Numbered from the stretch's first letter, positions 1 to 6,546 are shown. The stretch is DNA of 22,675 nucleotides from CSP1-5 sp964558395 (GCA_964558395.1 CAZLDS010000043.1:1-22675), one strand, 5' to 3'. A program made the numbers and translations. The notes: a model not told the origin generated them from the sequence alone.

Positions 1-1138
1 ACGCGAACTGTGTTGCCAGGATTGCCAACCCCGCGGGTATCACCAGGGTTGCCGGGCCGGGTAGCACGATCATCGCCACACCCACCAACAACACACTCGT
101 CCCGAGTATCAGGATCACGATCTTTTTAACGTTCTGATAGGTCACCAGCGCTAGTTCCACGAGCTCGTCTGTGACGGGAGAGGCCGGAGTTGCGGTCTTG
201 GGTCGCACCCTGACGACGGATGTCAGCACGCCTACGGCTAAGATTCCCACGATGATGGCAAGCGATGCGGCCGTTGGGATCCGGTAGTGATGGGAAAGCA
301 TCATCTTGACCCCAACAAAGGCCAGAAGGATCACCAAACTAATCTTCAAAAATCGAAACTTCTCCATGATCGCGGCCAGCGCGAAGTACAAGGACCGGAG
401 GCCGAGAATCGCGAATACGTTGGAGGTGAACACAAGAAGTGGATCCCTCGTGACAGCAAAGATGGCCGGAATCGAGTCGATGGCGAACAACACATCCGCG
501 CTCTCGATCATGACCAGCGCCAAAAATAGGGGCGTGACGGCGCGCTTTTCGTTTAGTTTCGTGAAAAAATGCTGGGCATCGTAGTCTGGCGTCACAGGAT
601 AGATTCGCCGCACCAGGGCCACGGCAAGATTCTTGCCCGGTTCGAGGCTCTCCTTCCTGGTCAAGAGCATTCTGCCGGCCGCGACGATGAGCAGGCCGCC
701 AAAGACGTAGACGATCCAGTCGAATCGGGCGATGAGGGCGGCACCCGCAGCGATCATGAGGCCTCGCATCACCAGTGCGCCGAGGATACCCCAGAAGAGC
801 ACGCGGTGCTGATACATGAGGGGAACGCGGAAGTACGTAAAGATCAAGGCGATGACGAAGATATTGTCAAGGCTCAGGGACTTCTCGATGAGATAGCCGG
901 TGAAGAATTGGAGGGCGGCTTGCCTGCCCGTGAGCGTCTGGCCGACTCCGAGCCAATTGTGCTCGTAGATGAAATAAATACCCGCGTTGAATGCGAGCGC
1001 CAGCATAACCCAGAAAGCGGTCCACGCCAGCGCCTCTGTCGTCGAGATGATATGGGCCTTCCGATGGAAGACCCCGAGGTCGAGCGCCAGCATCAAAACC
1101 ACAAAGAGCAGGAACCCGACCCAGATCCAGACGATCAT
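1..1138 (-). CDS. TerC-family integral membrane protein with C-terminal PGPGW-like segment (3' end cut by window)
   Basis: About 379 residues are visible; the stop lies beyond position 1. The reverse-strand reading gives a chain of hydrophobic helices with the two TerC signatures: SLSLDNIFVIALIF near residue 90 and ESADVLFAIDSIPAIFAVT near residue 213, whose acidic residues lie inside membrane helices. TerC/Alx proteins are linked to metal-ion export (manganese) and tellurite resistance. After the usual TerC core, a further hydrophobic stretch contains PGPATLVIPAG, which resembles the PGPGW family of short membrane proteins, so this looks like a TerC-PGPGW fusion. The ATG at 1138 is chosen because the hydrophobic first helix starts there; a GTG lies directly upstream, and no strong ribosome-binding site is visible. 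It follows the response-regulator gene by 95 bp on the same strand. I saw no obvious riboswitch fold in that gap. Confidence 0.88.
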   Translation of the reverse strand, partial: MIVWIWVGFLLFVVLMLALDLGVFHRKAHIISTTEALAWTAFWVMLALAFNAGIYFIYEHNWLGVGQTLTGRQAALQFFTGYLIEKSLSLDNIFVIALIFTYFRVPLMYQHRVLFWGILGALVMRGLMIAAGAALIARFDWIVYVFGGLLIVAAGRMLLTRKESLEPGKNLAVALVRRIYPVTPDYDAQHFFTKLNEKRAVTPLFLALVMIESADVLFAIDSIPAIFAVTRDPLLVFTSNVFAILGLRSLYFALAAIMEKFRFLKISLVILLAFVGVKMMLSHHYRIPTAASLAIIVGILAVGVLTSVVRVRPKTATPASPVTDELVELALVTYQNVKKIVILILGTSVLLVGVAMIVLPGPATLVIPAGLAILATQFA

Positions 1139-1233
1139 CACTTCTGACTCGCATCCCCGGGTTGGCGAAAGGCCACGCTCGGTTTCTGCTCGCGGGTAGA
1201 TGCTGAAACTGTCTACAAGAGAGATGCGGCGTC

Positions 1234-2610
1234 TTAGTCTTCCGAGGACCCCAACTCTAGCCCGTACCGCTGCGCTATCCGATAGAGCGTCCTCCGATTG
1301 ATGCCAAGCAGTTCAGCGGCCAGCTTTTTGTTCCCTCTCGCTTCCCTGAGCACCCTTTGGATATGCCGGCGTTCGACTTCCCTGAGGGTTAAAGGCCGCG
1401 TCAAGCGGTCCCCCTTCTCATTCCCTCCTAAACCTTCTTTCAGCTTTGGGGGAAGATCCTCGGGGAGGAGGACGGGGTTCGAGGTGAGTGTGACTGCCCG
1501 CTCGATAACGTTCTCGAGTTCCCTCACATTTCCAGGCCAGCTGTATTCCTCCAGGAGGGTCATGGCTTCCGCGGAGACGTGTGAAATAGCCTTATTATTT
1601 TCATTGGCGTATTTTCGTAAGAAATGGACTGCCAATAGCGGGATGTCCTCTCGCCGGTCTCTCAAGGGCGGCAGAGCAATCGTGACCACGTTAAGGCGGT
1701 AGTACAGGTCCTCGCGGAACTTTGCCGCGCGGGCCATGGCCTCGAGGTCTTTGTTCGTTGCGGCAATAACCCTGACGTCCACCTTGACGCTGTCGGTCCC
1801 GCCGACCCGTTTGATCTCGTGTTCTTCCAGGACTCGAAGCAGCTTGGCTTGTGTGTTGAGGCTGATGTCGCCAATCTCATCCAGGAAACAGGTTCCACCA
1901 TTGGCCTGCTCAAACAGCCCCCACTTAGAGGAGATTGCCCCGGTAAAAGCCCCCTTGACATGGCCAAATAGCTCACTCTCCAAAAGGGTTTCCACCAATG
2001 CCCCGCAGTCGATCGCCACGAACGGACGGTCCCCCCGGGGACTGTTGTAATGGATGGCCCTTGCGATGAGTTCCTTCCCCGTACCGCTTTCTCCCCGAAT
2101 GAGGACAGTGCTGCGGCTCGGCGCGACCCGGGCGACCGCCTTGTACACCTCTAGCATTGGGGCAGATGTGCCCACCATACGGTCGACGCGATGCTTCTCC
2201 TTCATTTCGCGGCGGAAGCGTAGGTTTTCCTGAATGAGTCTCCGGCGCTCCAGGGCCCTCTTGATCGCAATCGTGATCTCGTCGATCTTGAAGGGCTTGC
2301 TTACATAATCGTACGCCCCCTCCTTGATGGCCTCGATGGCCGTCTCGACGGAGCCAAAGGCGGTCATGACAATGACGATAGTGTCGGGGGAGGAAGCCTT
2401 GAAGGTTCGAAGCACCTCTAACCCATCCACGTCTGGCATCCGCACATCCGCCATCACGACATCAAACAGGATATCCTTCCCCTTGTGTATGGCCTCCCGC
2501 CCGCCCCCGGCTACATCAACGACGTAGCCCTCTTTCAACAGCACCTCCTTCAGGAGGTCACATGCGACAGGGTCGTCGTCAACCACCAACACATTAGCTT
2601 GAGCGGGCAT
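1234..2610 (-). CDS. NtrC-family sigma-54-dependent response regulator
   Basis: 458 aa with the full three-domain NtrC layout. The receiver domain (about 5-120) has the acidic pocket D11-D13, phospho-acceptor D55 in MADVRMPD, T83 and K105. The AAA+ domain (about 146-375) has Walker A GESGTGKE (173-180), the sigma-54-contacting GAFTGA loop (220-225) and Walker B FLDEIGD. The C-terminal Fis-type helix-turn-helix (about 425-450) has the pattern LAAELLGINRRTLYRIAQRYGL split by a turn. It should activate sigma-54 promoters when phosphorylated, probably by the kinase whose gene ends inside its first codons (17-bp overlap, translational coupling). Four -24/-12 promoters lie within 5 kb, making them the obvious candidate targets. 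The exact regulon (metal, nitrogen, envelope stress) cannot be told from sequence. Confidence 0.95.
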   Translation of the reverse strand: MPAQANVLVVDDDPVACDLLKEVLLKEGYVVDVAGGGREAIHKGKDILFDVVMADVRMPDVDGLEVLRTFKASSPDTIVIVMTAFGSVETAIEAIKEGAYDYVSKPFKIDEITIAIKRALERRRLIQENLRFRREMKEKHRVDRMVGTSAPMLEVYKAVARVAPSRSTVLIRGESGTGKELIARAIHYNSPRGDRPFVAIDCGALVETLLESELFGHVKGAFTGAISSKWGLFEQANGGTCFLDEIGDISLNTQAKLLRVLEEHEIKRVGGTDSVKVDVRVIAATNKDLEAMARAAKFREDLYYRLNVVTIALPPLRDRREDIPLLAVHFLRKYANENNKAISHVSAEAMTLLEEYSWPGNVRELENVIERAVTLTSNPVLLPEDLPPKLKEGLGGNEKGDRLTRPLTLREVERRHIQRVLREARGNKKLAAELLGINRRTLYRIAQRYGLELGSSED

Positions 2611-4192
2611 CGGATCTTATCTCCTCGGCCGGCAGGAAAATCACAAAGGTGCTTCCCACTCCCACCTGACTTCTCACCTCAATCGTCCCCTGATGGGCTT
2701 TGAGAATGCGCTGAGAGACGGCCAGTCCCAATCCGGCACCCTTCCCGAGGTCCTTCGTGGTGAAGAAGGGCTCAAAAATCCGCTTCTGATCCTGGGAGGC
2801 GATGCCACACCCCGAATCCGTGATCTGAATCCGGACCCGTCGTGAGTCTTTCGTTTCCGGCCGGGGCTTGACAGAATCCGTTTCGACGCGAAGCTCTCCC
2901 CCATGGGGCATGGCATCTACAGCGTTGACAATTAGGTTTAGAAACACCTGTTGGAGCTGGTGCGCATCACCCTGGACAGGGGGTAGGTTTTCGCTGAAGC
3001 GTTCCTTCACAGTAACGTTCTTCAGGTCGAGCCCCGGCCAGGTCAGGCCCAGAATCTCCTTGAGTAGGCTGTTCACGTCAAGCGGCCTCAGGGCAGGTCC
3101 CGGCTGGCGGGAAAGGTTGAGGATCCCCTGAAGGATGTCTACGGTTCTGGCAATCTGGCCTTCGACGATCTTGAGCCGCGACGTCGTTGTGGGATCCAAG
3201 CCGGGCTCCTGAAGGAGGAGTTGAACGTGGCCAGAGATGGAGCTGAGCGGGGTTCCGATCTCGTGGGCCACCGTAGCCGCCATCTCGCCCACCATGGCCA
3301 GTCGTTCGGAGCGGCTGAGCTGAACCTGGGCATCGAAGAGCAGCTCATTGGTCCGCCTGAGATCTTCGTTTCGCGTCTCGAGTTCCTGGGTTGCAACCTG
3401 CACCTTACCCTTGAGCTCCACGTTGAAGTCGTTGATCTGGCGCAGTAGCTCTACATTTTGTTGATAGCTTTCCTCGATCTGACCGAGCATACGATTGAGA
3501 TTCTGTCCCAGTTGGCCAATCTCATCCCCCGGGGCACTCCGGGTTCGCGCAGAGAGCTCTCCTGCCTCGACCCTCTCCATAGTCCGGACGAGCTCTCGGA
3601 CGGGCTTGTCCACCGCGCGATGAAAGAAAATACCTAAGAGGCCCACGATCAGCACCACCGCTCCACTCATCACCAGGAAGAAGTGGAGCCGTGTCGTCGT
3701 CGCGAGCTCGTCGGCATTTTTCAGGGAGACCTTGAGCCGCAGGGCGCCGGCCACTTCATCCCCGACGCGAATCGGGGTAATGACTTCCCAGAACCGACCG
3801 CCACTGTCTCGACCGAGGTTAGCCGTCACCTGCGGGGGAGGAGCCTTCAGGGGTTGGCGAAACCCCCCCTTCGCGGAGCTGGAAGCCACGAGGCTGAGAC
3901 CTTGCGCGGAGAGGGCATACACTTCGATCCGCCTTACGAGGGGGCGTAGTTGCATGACCTCTTCGATTCCCGCCTTCAAGGTGGATGCGTCGTCGAGGTC
4001 ACCTCGGGTCCAAAAGCCTGCCGCGAGCTCACTGGCGAGCGTGATCGCGTTCTCTTTCACCTCCTGCACGAGCAATTTCTCCGATAGCCGTACGCTGAGG
4101 TATGTGGAAGTGGTCAGCACGACTGCCACAATGAGAATGATTAAGGAGATAACCTTGGTTCGGAGACTAACAGGCCGGCTGAAAACTGCCAT
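2594..4192 (-). CDS. membrane sensor histidine kinase (HAMP, HisKA, HATPase)
   Basis: 532 aa. Transmembrane helix 1 is at about 13-34. An extracytoplasmic sensor region follows to about 170, with no family I can name. Transmembrane helix 2 is at about 171-191, then HAMP (about 192-245), a coiled-coil linker, HisKA with H-box VAHEIGTPLSSIS (phospho-acceptor H310), and a HATPase domain with N-box NLIVNAVDAMP, G1 DSGCGI, F-box EPFFTTK and G2 GAGLGLAV. All catalytic residues expected of the AtoS/ZraS-type kinases are present. It is the likely partner of the overlapping NtrC-type regulator. The ATG at 4192 is preceded by GGAGGG at a 10-nt spacing. An 8-bp inverted repeat sits just upstream of this ribosome-binding site. 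Confidence 0.95.
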   Translation of the reverse strand: MAVFSRPVSLRTKVISLIILIVAVVLTTSTYLSVRLSEKLLVQEVKENAITLASELAAGFWTRGDLDDASTLKAGIEEVMQLRPLVRRIEVYALSAQGLSLVASSSAKGGFRQPLKAPPPQVTANLGRDSGGRFWEVITPIRVGDEVAGALRLKVSLKNADELATTTRLHFFLVMSGAVVLIVGLLGIFFHRAVDKPVRELVRTMERVEAGELSARTRSAPGDEIGQLGQNLNRMLGQIEESYQQNVELLRQINDFNVELKGKVQVATQELETRNEDLRRTNELLFDAQVQLSRSERLAMVGEMAATVAHEIGTPLSSISGHVQLLLQEPGLDPTTTSRLKIVEGQIARTVDILQGILNLSRQPGPALRPLDVNSLLKEILGLTWPGLDLKNVTVKERFSENLPPVQGDAHQLQQVFLNLIVNAVDAMPHGGELRVETDSVKPRPETKDSRRVRIQITDSGCGIASQDQKRIFEPFFTTKDLGKGAGLGLAVSQRILKAHQGTIEVRSQVGVGSTFVIFLPAEEIRSDARSS

Positions 4193-4210
4193 CTCGGGAT
4201 GCTCCCTCCA

Positions 4211-4237
4211 AAGCCGACGGGTCTATCCAGTCGGCTT
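4211..4237 (-). promoter_or_regulatory. inverted repeat just upstream of the histidine-kinase ribosome-binding site
   Basis: AAGCCGAC (4211-4218) and GTCGGCTT (4230-4237) form a perfect 8-bp stem with an 11-nt loop, ending about 3 bp from the kinase Shine-Dalgarno (4203-4208). It could be a DNA operator or an RNA hairpin that tunes translation. There is no run of T after it, so it is not a terminator. The role is inference. Confidence 0.4.
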
Positions 4238-4285
4238 ATCCTATCCCTCCGGCCGATGAAGTGCAAAACATTCTCTGGGGAAAGG

Positions 4286-4316
4286 AAAAGCCCCCGGAGT
4301 CATCCGAGGGGCTTTT
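4286..4316 (-). terminator. Rho-independent terminator of the 41-aa peptide transcript
   Basis: The stem AAAAGCCCC-CGGA / TCCG-GGGGCTTTT has one mismatch and a 4-nt loop. On the reverse strand it is followed by a T-rich tract. It lies downstream of the 41-aa ORF and upstream of the kinase gene, so it isolates the sigma-54 transcript from the two-component operon. The symmetric A/T flanks mean it may work in both directions. Confidence 0.75.
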
Positions 4317-4357
4317 GTACAGAGCCAGGGGGCCATGGAATGGCCTACCCATGCTGT

Positions 4358-4393
4358 TTAGTAGGTGCCGTTCATGCCACCGCCATGTGCCAT
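4358..4393 (-). CDS. possible 11-aa peptide MAHGGGMNGTY
   Basis: A tiny reading frame between the 41-aa ORF and the terminator. It is supported only by a good Shine-Dalgarno (AGAAGGAGA) 9 nt before its ATG and by lying inside the same predicted transcript. It could be a translated micro-ORF, or chance in a 3' untranslated region. No homology is recognised. Confidence 0.22.
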   Translation of the reverse strand: MAHGGGMNGTY

Positions 4394-4433
4394 CGGCGCA
4401 TTCTCCTTCTCTTCCGGGACGCGGCGGGTGCGA

Positions 4434-4559
4434 CTACTTGTCCCTGGACTTGGTCTGTGGTGCATGGGGCATTGGGCGGCCGTTCCAACGCTTCTCGCCG
4501 GAAGGCTGCAGCTTCTTCTGTCGTCGCGTCTGATGACGAATCCCCTTCTTGCCCTTCAT
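4434..4559 (-). CDS. 41-aa very basic small protein, sigma-54 controlled
   Basis: The sequence starts MKGKKGIRHQTRRQKKLQPS and ends in SRDK. About a third of its residues are Lys or Arg, and it has no acidic patch and no membrane segment. It resembles a short ribosome- or nucleic-acid-associated peptide, but I do not recognise a family. The start is well supported: a strong Shine-Dalgarno GAGGAGGTGG stands 7 nt before the ATG. A consensus-grade -24/-12 promoter lies about 80 bp upstream and a terminator about 120 bp downstream, so it appears to be the main product of its own transcript. The overlapping 136-aa frame on the same strand has no such signals. Confidence 0.6.
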   Translation of the reverse strand: MKGKKGIRHQTRRQKKLQPSGEKRWNGRPMPHAPQTKSRDK

Positions 4560-4637
4560 TCCCGTTCCACCTCCTCTCTCTGCCATAGATAGAGACTGTC
4601 AGTCCGTTCGAAGCCTTCTCGTGACGGGATTCATTGG

Positions 4638-4652
4638 GCAAACGACGTGCCA
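4638..4652 (-). promoter_or_regulatory. sigma-54 (-24/-12) promoter for the 41-aa peptide gene
   Basis: TGGCACGTCGTTTGC on the reverse strand matches TGGCACGNNNNTTGC at every defined position; GG and GC are separated by exactly 10 bp. Transcription should start near 4626, giving an untranslated leader of about 67 nt. It requires an NtrC-type activator such as the one encoded at 1234-2610. Confidence 0.82.
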
Positions 4653-4745
4653 CAGTCGGTCCGGGGGAGGCCCAATTTAACCATCGCAATTTATTTGAAA
4701 TTAAAGGCTTCCCGGGAATTATGAGACCGGGGAATTCGGGCCGGG

Positions 4746-4757
4746 GCGCAATTGCGC
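4746..4757. promoter_or_regulatory. perfect 12-bp palindrome, possible activator site
   Basis: GCGCAATTGCGC is self-complementary and lies about 94 bp upstream of the -24 element of the 41-aa peptide promoter, a typical distance for an enhancer of a sigma-54 promoter. The surrounding 4660-4865 stretch has no gene. It also holds the inverted pair CTTGATT / AATCAAG near 4793-4815, and nothing else I recognise. Confidence 0.35.
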
Positions 4758-4865
4758 GTCTCTTTGCCCCACGGTCACCCAAGGGCTTGCCTTGATTCTT
4801 GTAAGAAAATCAAGCAGATTTAAGGCTTGTGGCGGGAAAGTGTAAAGTGTGGCATCCTGCCCCAC

Positions 4866-4904
4866 AAAAACAGGTGCCTCCTCGCGCTCCTGAGGAAGCA
4901 CCTG
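4866..4904 (-). terminator. Rho-independent terminator of the 68-aa secreted protein gene
   Basis: CAGGTGCCTCCTC (4871-4883) pairs with GAGGAAGCACCTG (4892-4904) with one mismatch. On the reverse strand the stem is followed by TTTTT. It lies 20 bp after the stop codon. The stem shares the GGTGC/GCACC core with the terminator at 5517-5554. Confidence 0.85.
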
Positions 4905-4924
4905 TGGTCAGACATCAGCCATGC

Positions 4925-5131
4925 CTACCTCGTCAGATCGGCAGCCTGATGTTCGCCGGAATCCGCCTCCTGCTCGCGGAGGAGGTTGGGCCCCGGTTTT
5001 AGGTCGACATCGCTCGCCTGAATTTCCTCGGCATCCATGAAGGTCTCTCTCGCGGACACCGGGGAAACCAGCAGACCGCCCAGAAAGCATGTTGCCACGG
5101 CTAGAGAAATCCACTTCGAACTGCTTCGCAT
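4925..5131 (-). CDS. 68-aa small secreted protein (paralogue-like partner of the 96-aa protein)
   Basis: An N-terminal signal peptide begins MRSSSKWISLAVATCFLGG, with a likely cleavage after SPVSA, leaving about 41 mature residues. These are acidic and polar with no cysteines and no family I recognise. The start at 5131 is set by the Shine-Dalgarno AAAGGAGGTGAG 5 nt upstream and by the promoter: an in-frame ATG at 5206 would lie upstream of the predicted transcription start near 5184. The signal peptide resembles that of the neighbouring 96-aa protein (both have SKWI and end in a P-V-x-A cleavage site). The gene has its own sigma-54-like promoter and terminator, so it is monocistronic. It is presumably periplasmic or released; its function is unknown. 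Confidence 0.72.
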   Translation of the reverse strand: MRSSSKWISLAVATCFLGGLLVSPVSARETFMDAEEIQASDVDLKPGPNLLREQEADSGEHQAADLTR

Positions 5132-5195
5132 GTATCTCACCTCCTTTTCACCTTTTCTTTTTTGGTTCATTCTTTCTTCCTGTCGTTGGAAAAGG

Positions 5196-5210
5196 GTAAC
5201 TTCCATGCCA
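5196..5210 (-). promoter_or_regulatory. sigma-54-like promoter of the 68-aa secreted protein gene (degenerate -12)
   Basis: TGGCATGGAAGTTAC on the reverse strand is identical to the promoter at 5909-5923 except for AC in place of the -12 GC. The -24 GG is intact. The changed -12 base may weaken the promoter or make it dependent on a strong enhancer. The flanking bases are also shared with the second copy. Confidence 0.6.
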
Positions 5211-5259
5211 TCCGTTTTATGAAAACAGGGGCTACCGGGAGAGATACCTTTGGTCCATG

Positions 5260-5280
5260 ATTTTCAAGATGATACTGCGA
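5260..5280. repeat. 21-bp element, copy 1, upstream of a sigma-54 promoter
   Basis: This stretch matches 5963-5983 at 19 of 21 positions (core GATGATACT). Both copies sit 40-50 bp upstream of the -24 box of a small secreted protein gene. That is the position where IHF often bends DNA between enhancer and sigma-54 promoter, but the match to the IHF consensus is weak. Confidence 0.55.
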
Positions 5281-5331
5281 TGAGCCCATGAAAAAGAGCC
5301 CTGGGCGTCGAAGCGACTGATGAACCATACC

Positions 5332-5430
5332 GCCTCACGCGACCTCACGCCGATCTCCGGCTTCATCTGTGGATTCCAACTCTTTCAAAAGATGAGGCGG
5401 CTGGCTTTGTCGTGAGGCTTCTTGTCTCAC
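5332..5430. promoter_or_regulatory. enhancer-like cluster of GTGAGGC/GCCTCAC sites (promoter of the 68-aa protein)
   Basis: GCCTCACGC (5332-5340) is followed exactly 10 bp on, one helical turn, by ACCTCACGC (5342-5350). Then come GATGAGGC near 5391, GTGAGGC (5412-5418) and GTCTCAC (5424-5430). The cluster lies 120-220 bp upstream of the -24 box at 5210. No gene is seen in 5211-5516. The binding protein is inferred to be the NtrC-type regulator. Confidence 0.5.
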
Positions 5431-5516
5431 TTTCCTACGTTCCGGGTGAGGTACCTATCCGTTTCGATGAGCTGGTCCAGTTAGAAGTTGTCATTTGTGC
5501 CATATCGAATAATGGC

Positions 5517-5554
5517 AAAAAAAGGTGCCTTCCCGCAGACGGGAAGGCACCTTT
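5517..5554 (-). terminator. Rho-independent terminator of the 96-aa secreted protein gene
   Basis: A perfect 15-bp stem (5521-5535 with 5540-5554, arms AAAGGTGCCTTCCCG and its complement) with a CAGA loop. On the reverse strand it runs into a stretch of seven T. It lies 25 bp past the stop codon. Confidence 0.92.
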
Positions 5555-5578
5555 GATCACATGTCAAGATCCCTGAGA

Positions 5579-5869
5579 TCAGTACTTATTCTGACCTTCC
5601 TGGGGACTCGGCGCACTCTTACGAGCGAGACGAACCTCCTCTTCGATACTGTTGGCTTCCTCGTCCGTCAGGGCAAGTTCGTCTCTCTTCTCATCCAGAA
5701 AGTGCCGGTCATCGGGACCGATTTGCCCGTCCTCGGTCATGACCTCCTGTACAAACCCACTGTAAGCCTCGAGCGCTTCAGGTGTCGCGGCCTGAACGGG
5801 GAAGGTCAGGACACTAACGAGGAAAAGCCCGGTCGCAATCAGAGCAATCCACTTCGAACCCTTTCGCAT
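5579..5869 (-). CDS. 96-aa small secreted protein with TerB/EF-hand-like helical motif
   Basis: The signal peptide begins MRKGSKWIALIATGLFLVS with a predicted cut after FPVQA. The mature part is helical and acidic, with the pattern MTEDGQIGPDDRHFLDEKR followed by LALTDEEANSIEEE. That helix-loop-helix pattern (DG-x-I-x-P-x-[DE]-R ... LxLTDEEA) recurs in short TerB-like or EF-hand-like domains; the assignment is tentative. Shine-Dalgarno GGAAGGAGGTGA stands 5 nt before the ATG. A clean sigma-54 promoter lies 40 bp upstream and a strong terminator downstream, so it is a single-gene transcript. It is likely periplasmic. The signal peptide, promoter and terminator resemble those of the 68-aa gene, suggesting an old module duplication. 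Confidence 0.78.
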   Translation of the reverse strand: MRKGSKWIALIATGLFLVSVLTFPVQAATPEALEAYSGFVQEVMTEDGQIGPDDRHFLDEKRDELALTDEEANSIEEEVRLARKSAPSPQEGQNKY

Positions 5870-5908
5870 CTATTTCACCTCCTTCCGGTTTTTTTGCGGC
5901 GAAAAGGG

Positions 5909-5923
5909 GCAACTTCCATGCCA
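5909..5923 (-). promoter_or_regulatory. sigma-54 (-24/-12) promoter of the 96-aa secreted protein gene
   Basis: TGGCATGGAAGTTGC on the reverse strand has -24 GG and -12 GC with exactly 10 bp between, and deviates from TGGCAC only by C to T. Expected transcription start is near 5897, giving a leader of about 28 nt that holds the Shine-Dalgarno. Confidence 0.82.
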
Positions 5924-5962
5924 TCACGTTTGGAAAGAACGAAAAGATGTGCTCGGTCCGGC

Positions 5963-5983
5963 ATTTTCATGATGATACTTCGA
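5963..5983. repeat. 21-bp element, copy 2, upstream of a sigma-54 promoter
   Basis: Matches 5260-5280 at 19 of 21 positions and has the same placement relative to the downstream promoter (40 bp). Confidence 0.55.
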
Positions 5984-6013
5984 TCGCGGACAGGAGAAGA
6001 CGTTGGACTCGGT

Positions 6014-6132
6014 GTGAGGCTATGAGCCACACTGCCTCACGCAAGCTCGGATCTGCCGGCCACAGCCTCTTTTCATTCCGCGACTTCCAACAGGTGAGGC
6101 CCGCCGGACCGCCGTGTGGCGTCCTGCCTCAC
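6014..6132. promoter_or_regulatory. enhancer-like inverted pairs of GTGAGGC/GCCTCAC
   Basis: GTGAGGC (6014-6020) faces GCCTCAC (6034-6040) across 13 bp, and GTGAGGC (6094-6100) faces GCCTCAC (6126-6132) across 25 bp. They lie 90-210 bp upstream of the promoter at 5923. They are also upstream of the rightward promoter at 6503, so the region may serve both directions. The 5924-6502 stretch has no convincing gene. The variants TGAGCCACA (6023) and GCGAGCCACA (6261) add to the repetitive look. Confidence 0.52.
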
Positions 6133-6386
6133 ATTTTCCTCATCTGAATATCACTGAGATCCCATGGGGTGACCATTCAAAAGAACTGTGGTACGTCTTG
6201 TAGCAAGCGGCTCTGAGTTGAAAGAAATGTCGACTAGCCGGGGCCCACAAATGTTGTGCCGCGAGCCACAATGGCCTTGGGTGGCAGGCAATGAAAGTGC
6301 GGCAGATTGCCCCAGTCTGATACCGCGGGCCACACCTGCGTAAACATGCCGCAATGCTTGACGTCCCGTCAGAGAAGAAAGGAGGA

Positions 6387-6393
6387 GTGAGGC
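6387..6393 (+). promoter_or_regulatory. GTGAGGC motif upstream of the receiver-gene promoter
   Basis: An exact copy of the motif seen at the two secreted-protein promoters, 110 bp upstream of the -24 box at 6503. CACAA-ATG-TTGTG is another small palindrome nearby (about 6246-6258). Confidence 0.4.
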
Positions 6394-6502
6394 TGTTTGG
6401 TTACGGATGCAGGTTCAATGGTTCGATAGTTCCCCGACCCTATTGAAATCTCCCCCTTTATTCACGATGAATTGCAACGGGACTCCAGGACGCGGGTCGC
6501 CT

Positions 6503-6517
6503 TGGCACACAGGTTGC
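6503..6517 (+). promoter_or_regulatory. sigma-54 (-24/-12) promoter of the receiver / secreted protein operon
   Basis: TGGCACACAGGTTGC on the forward strand: a perfect TGGCAC, then TTGC, with 10 bp between GG and GC. Transcription should start near 6529, just ahead of the Shine-Dalgarno at 6532. This fixes the receiver start at 6547 rather than at upstream in-frame codons. Confidence 0.82.
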
Positions 6518-6546
6518 CCCTCTCCGACTTCAGGAGGCTTCAGGGA

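Noticed and set aside
569..1147. 192-aa forward ORF rich in charged residues
   Set aside because: Exactly antisense to the TerC gene, which has clear family motifs; the forward reading is low-complexity Asp/Glu/His without a ribosome-binding site.
1139..1233. yybP-ykoY manganese riboswitch ahead of terC
   Set aside because: Such riboswitches often precede TerC-family genes, but I could not find the conserved core or the required helices in these 95 bp.
4372..4782. 136-aa reverse ORF over the 41-aa peptide
   Set aside because: It spans the sigma-54 promoter, has no ribosome-binding site and lacks any recognisable pattern; the 41-aa frame has all expression signals.
5132..5206. 25-residue N-terminal extension of the 68-aa secreted protein
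   Set aside because: It would start upstream of the predicted sigma-54 transcription start and would bury the signal peptide; the start at 5131 has an ideal Shine-Dalgarno.
6472..6546. longer start of the receiver protein
   Set aside because: This stretch contains the -24/-12 promoter itself; the receiver fold begins right after 6547, which has AGGAGG ahead of it.
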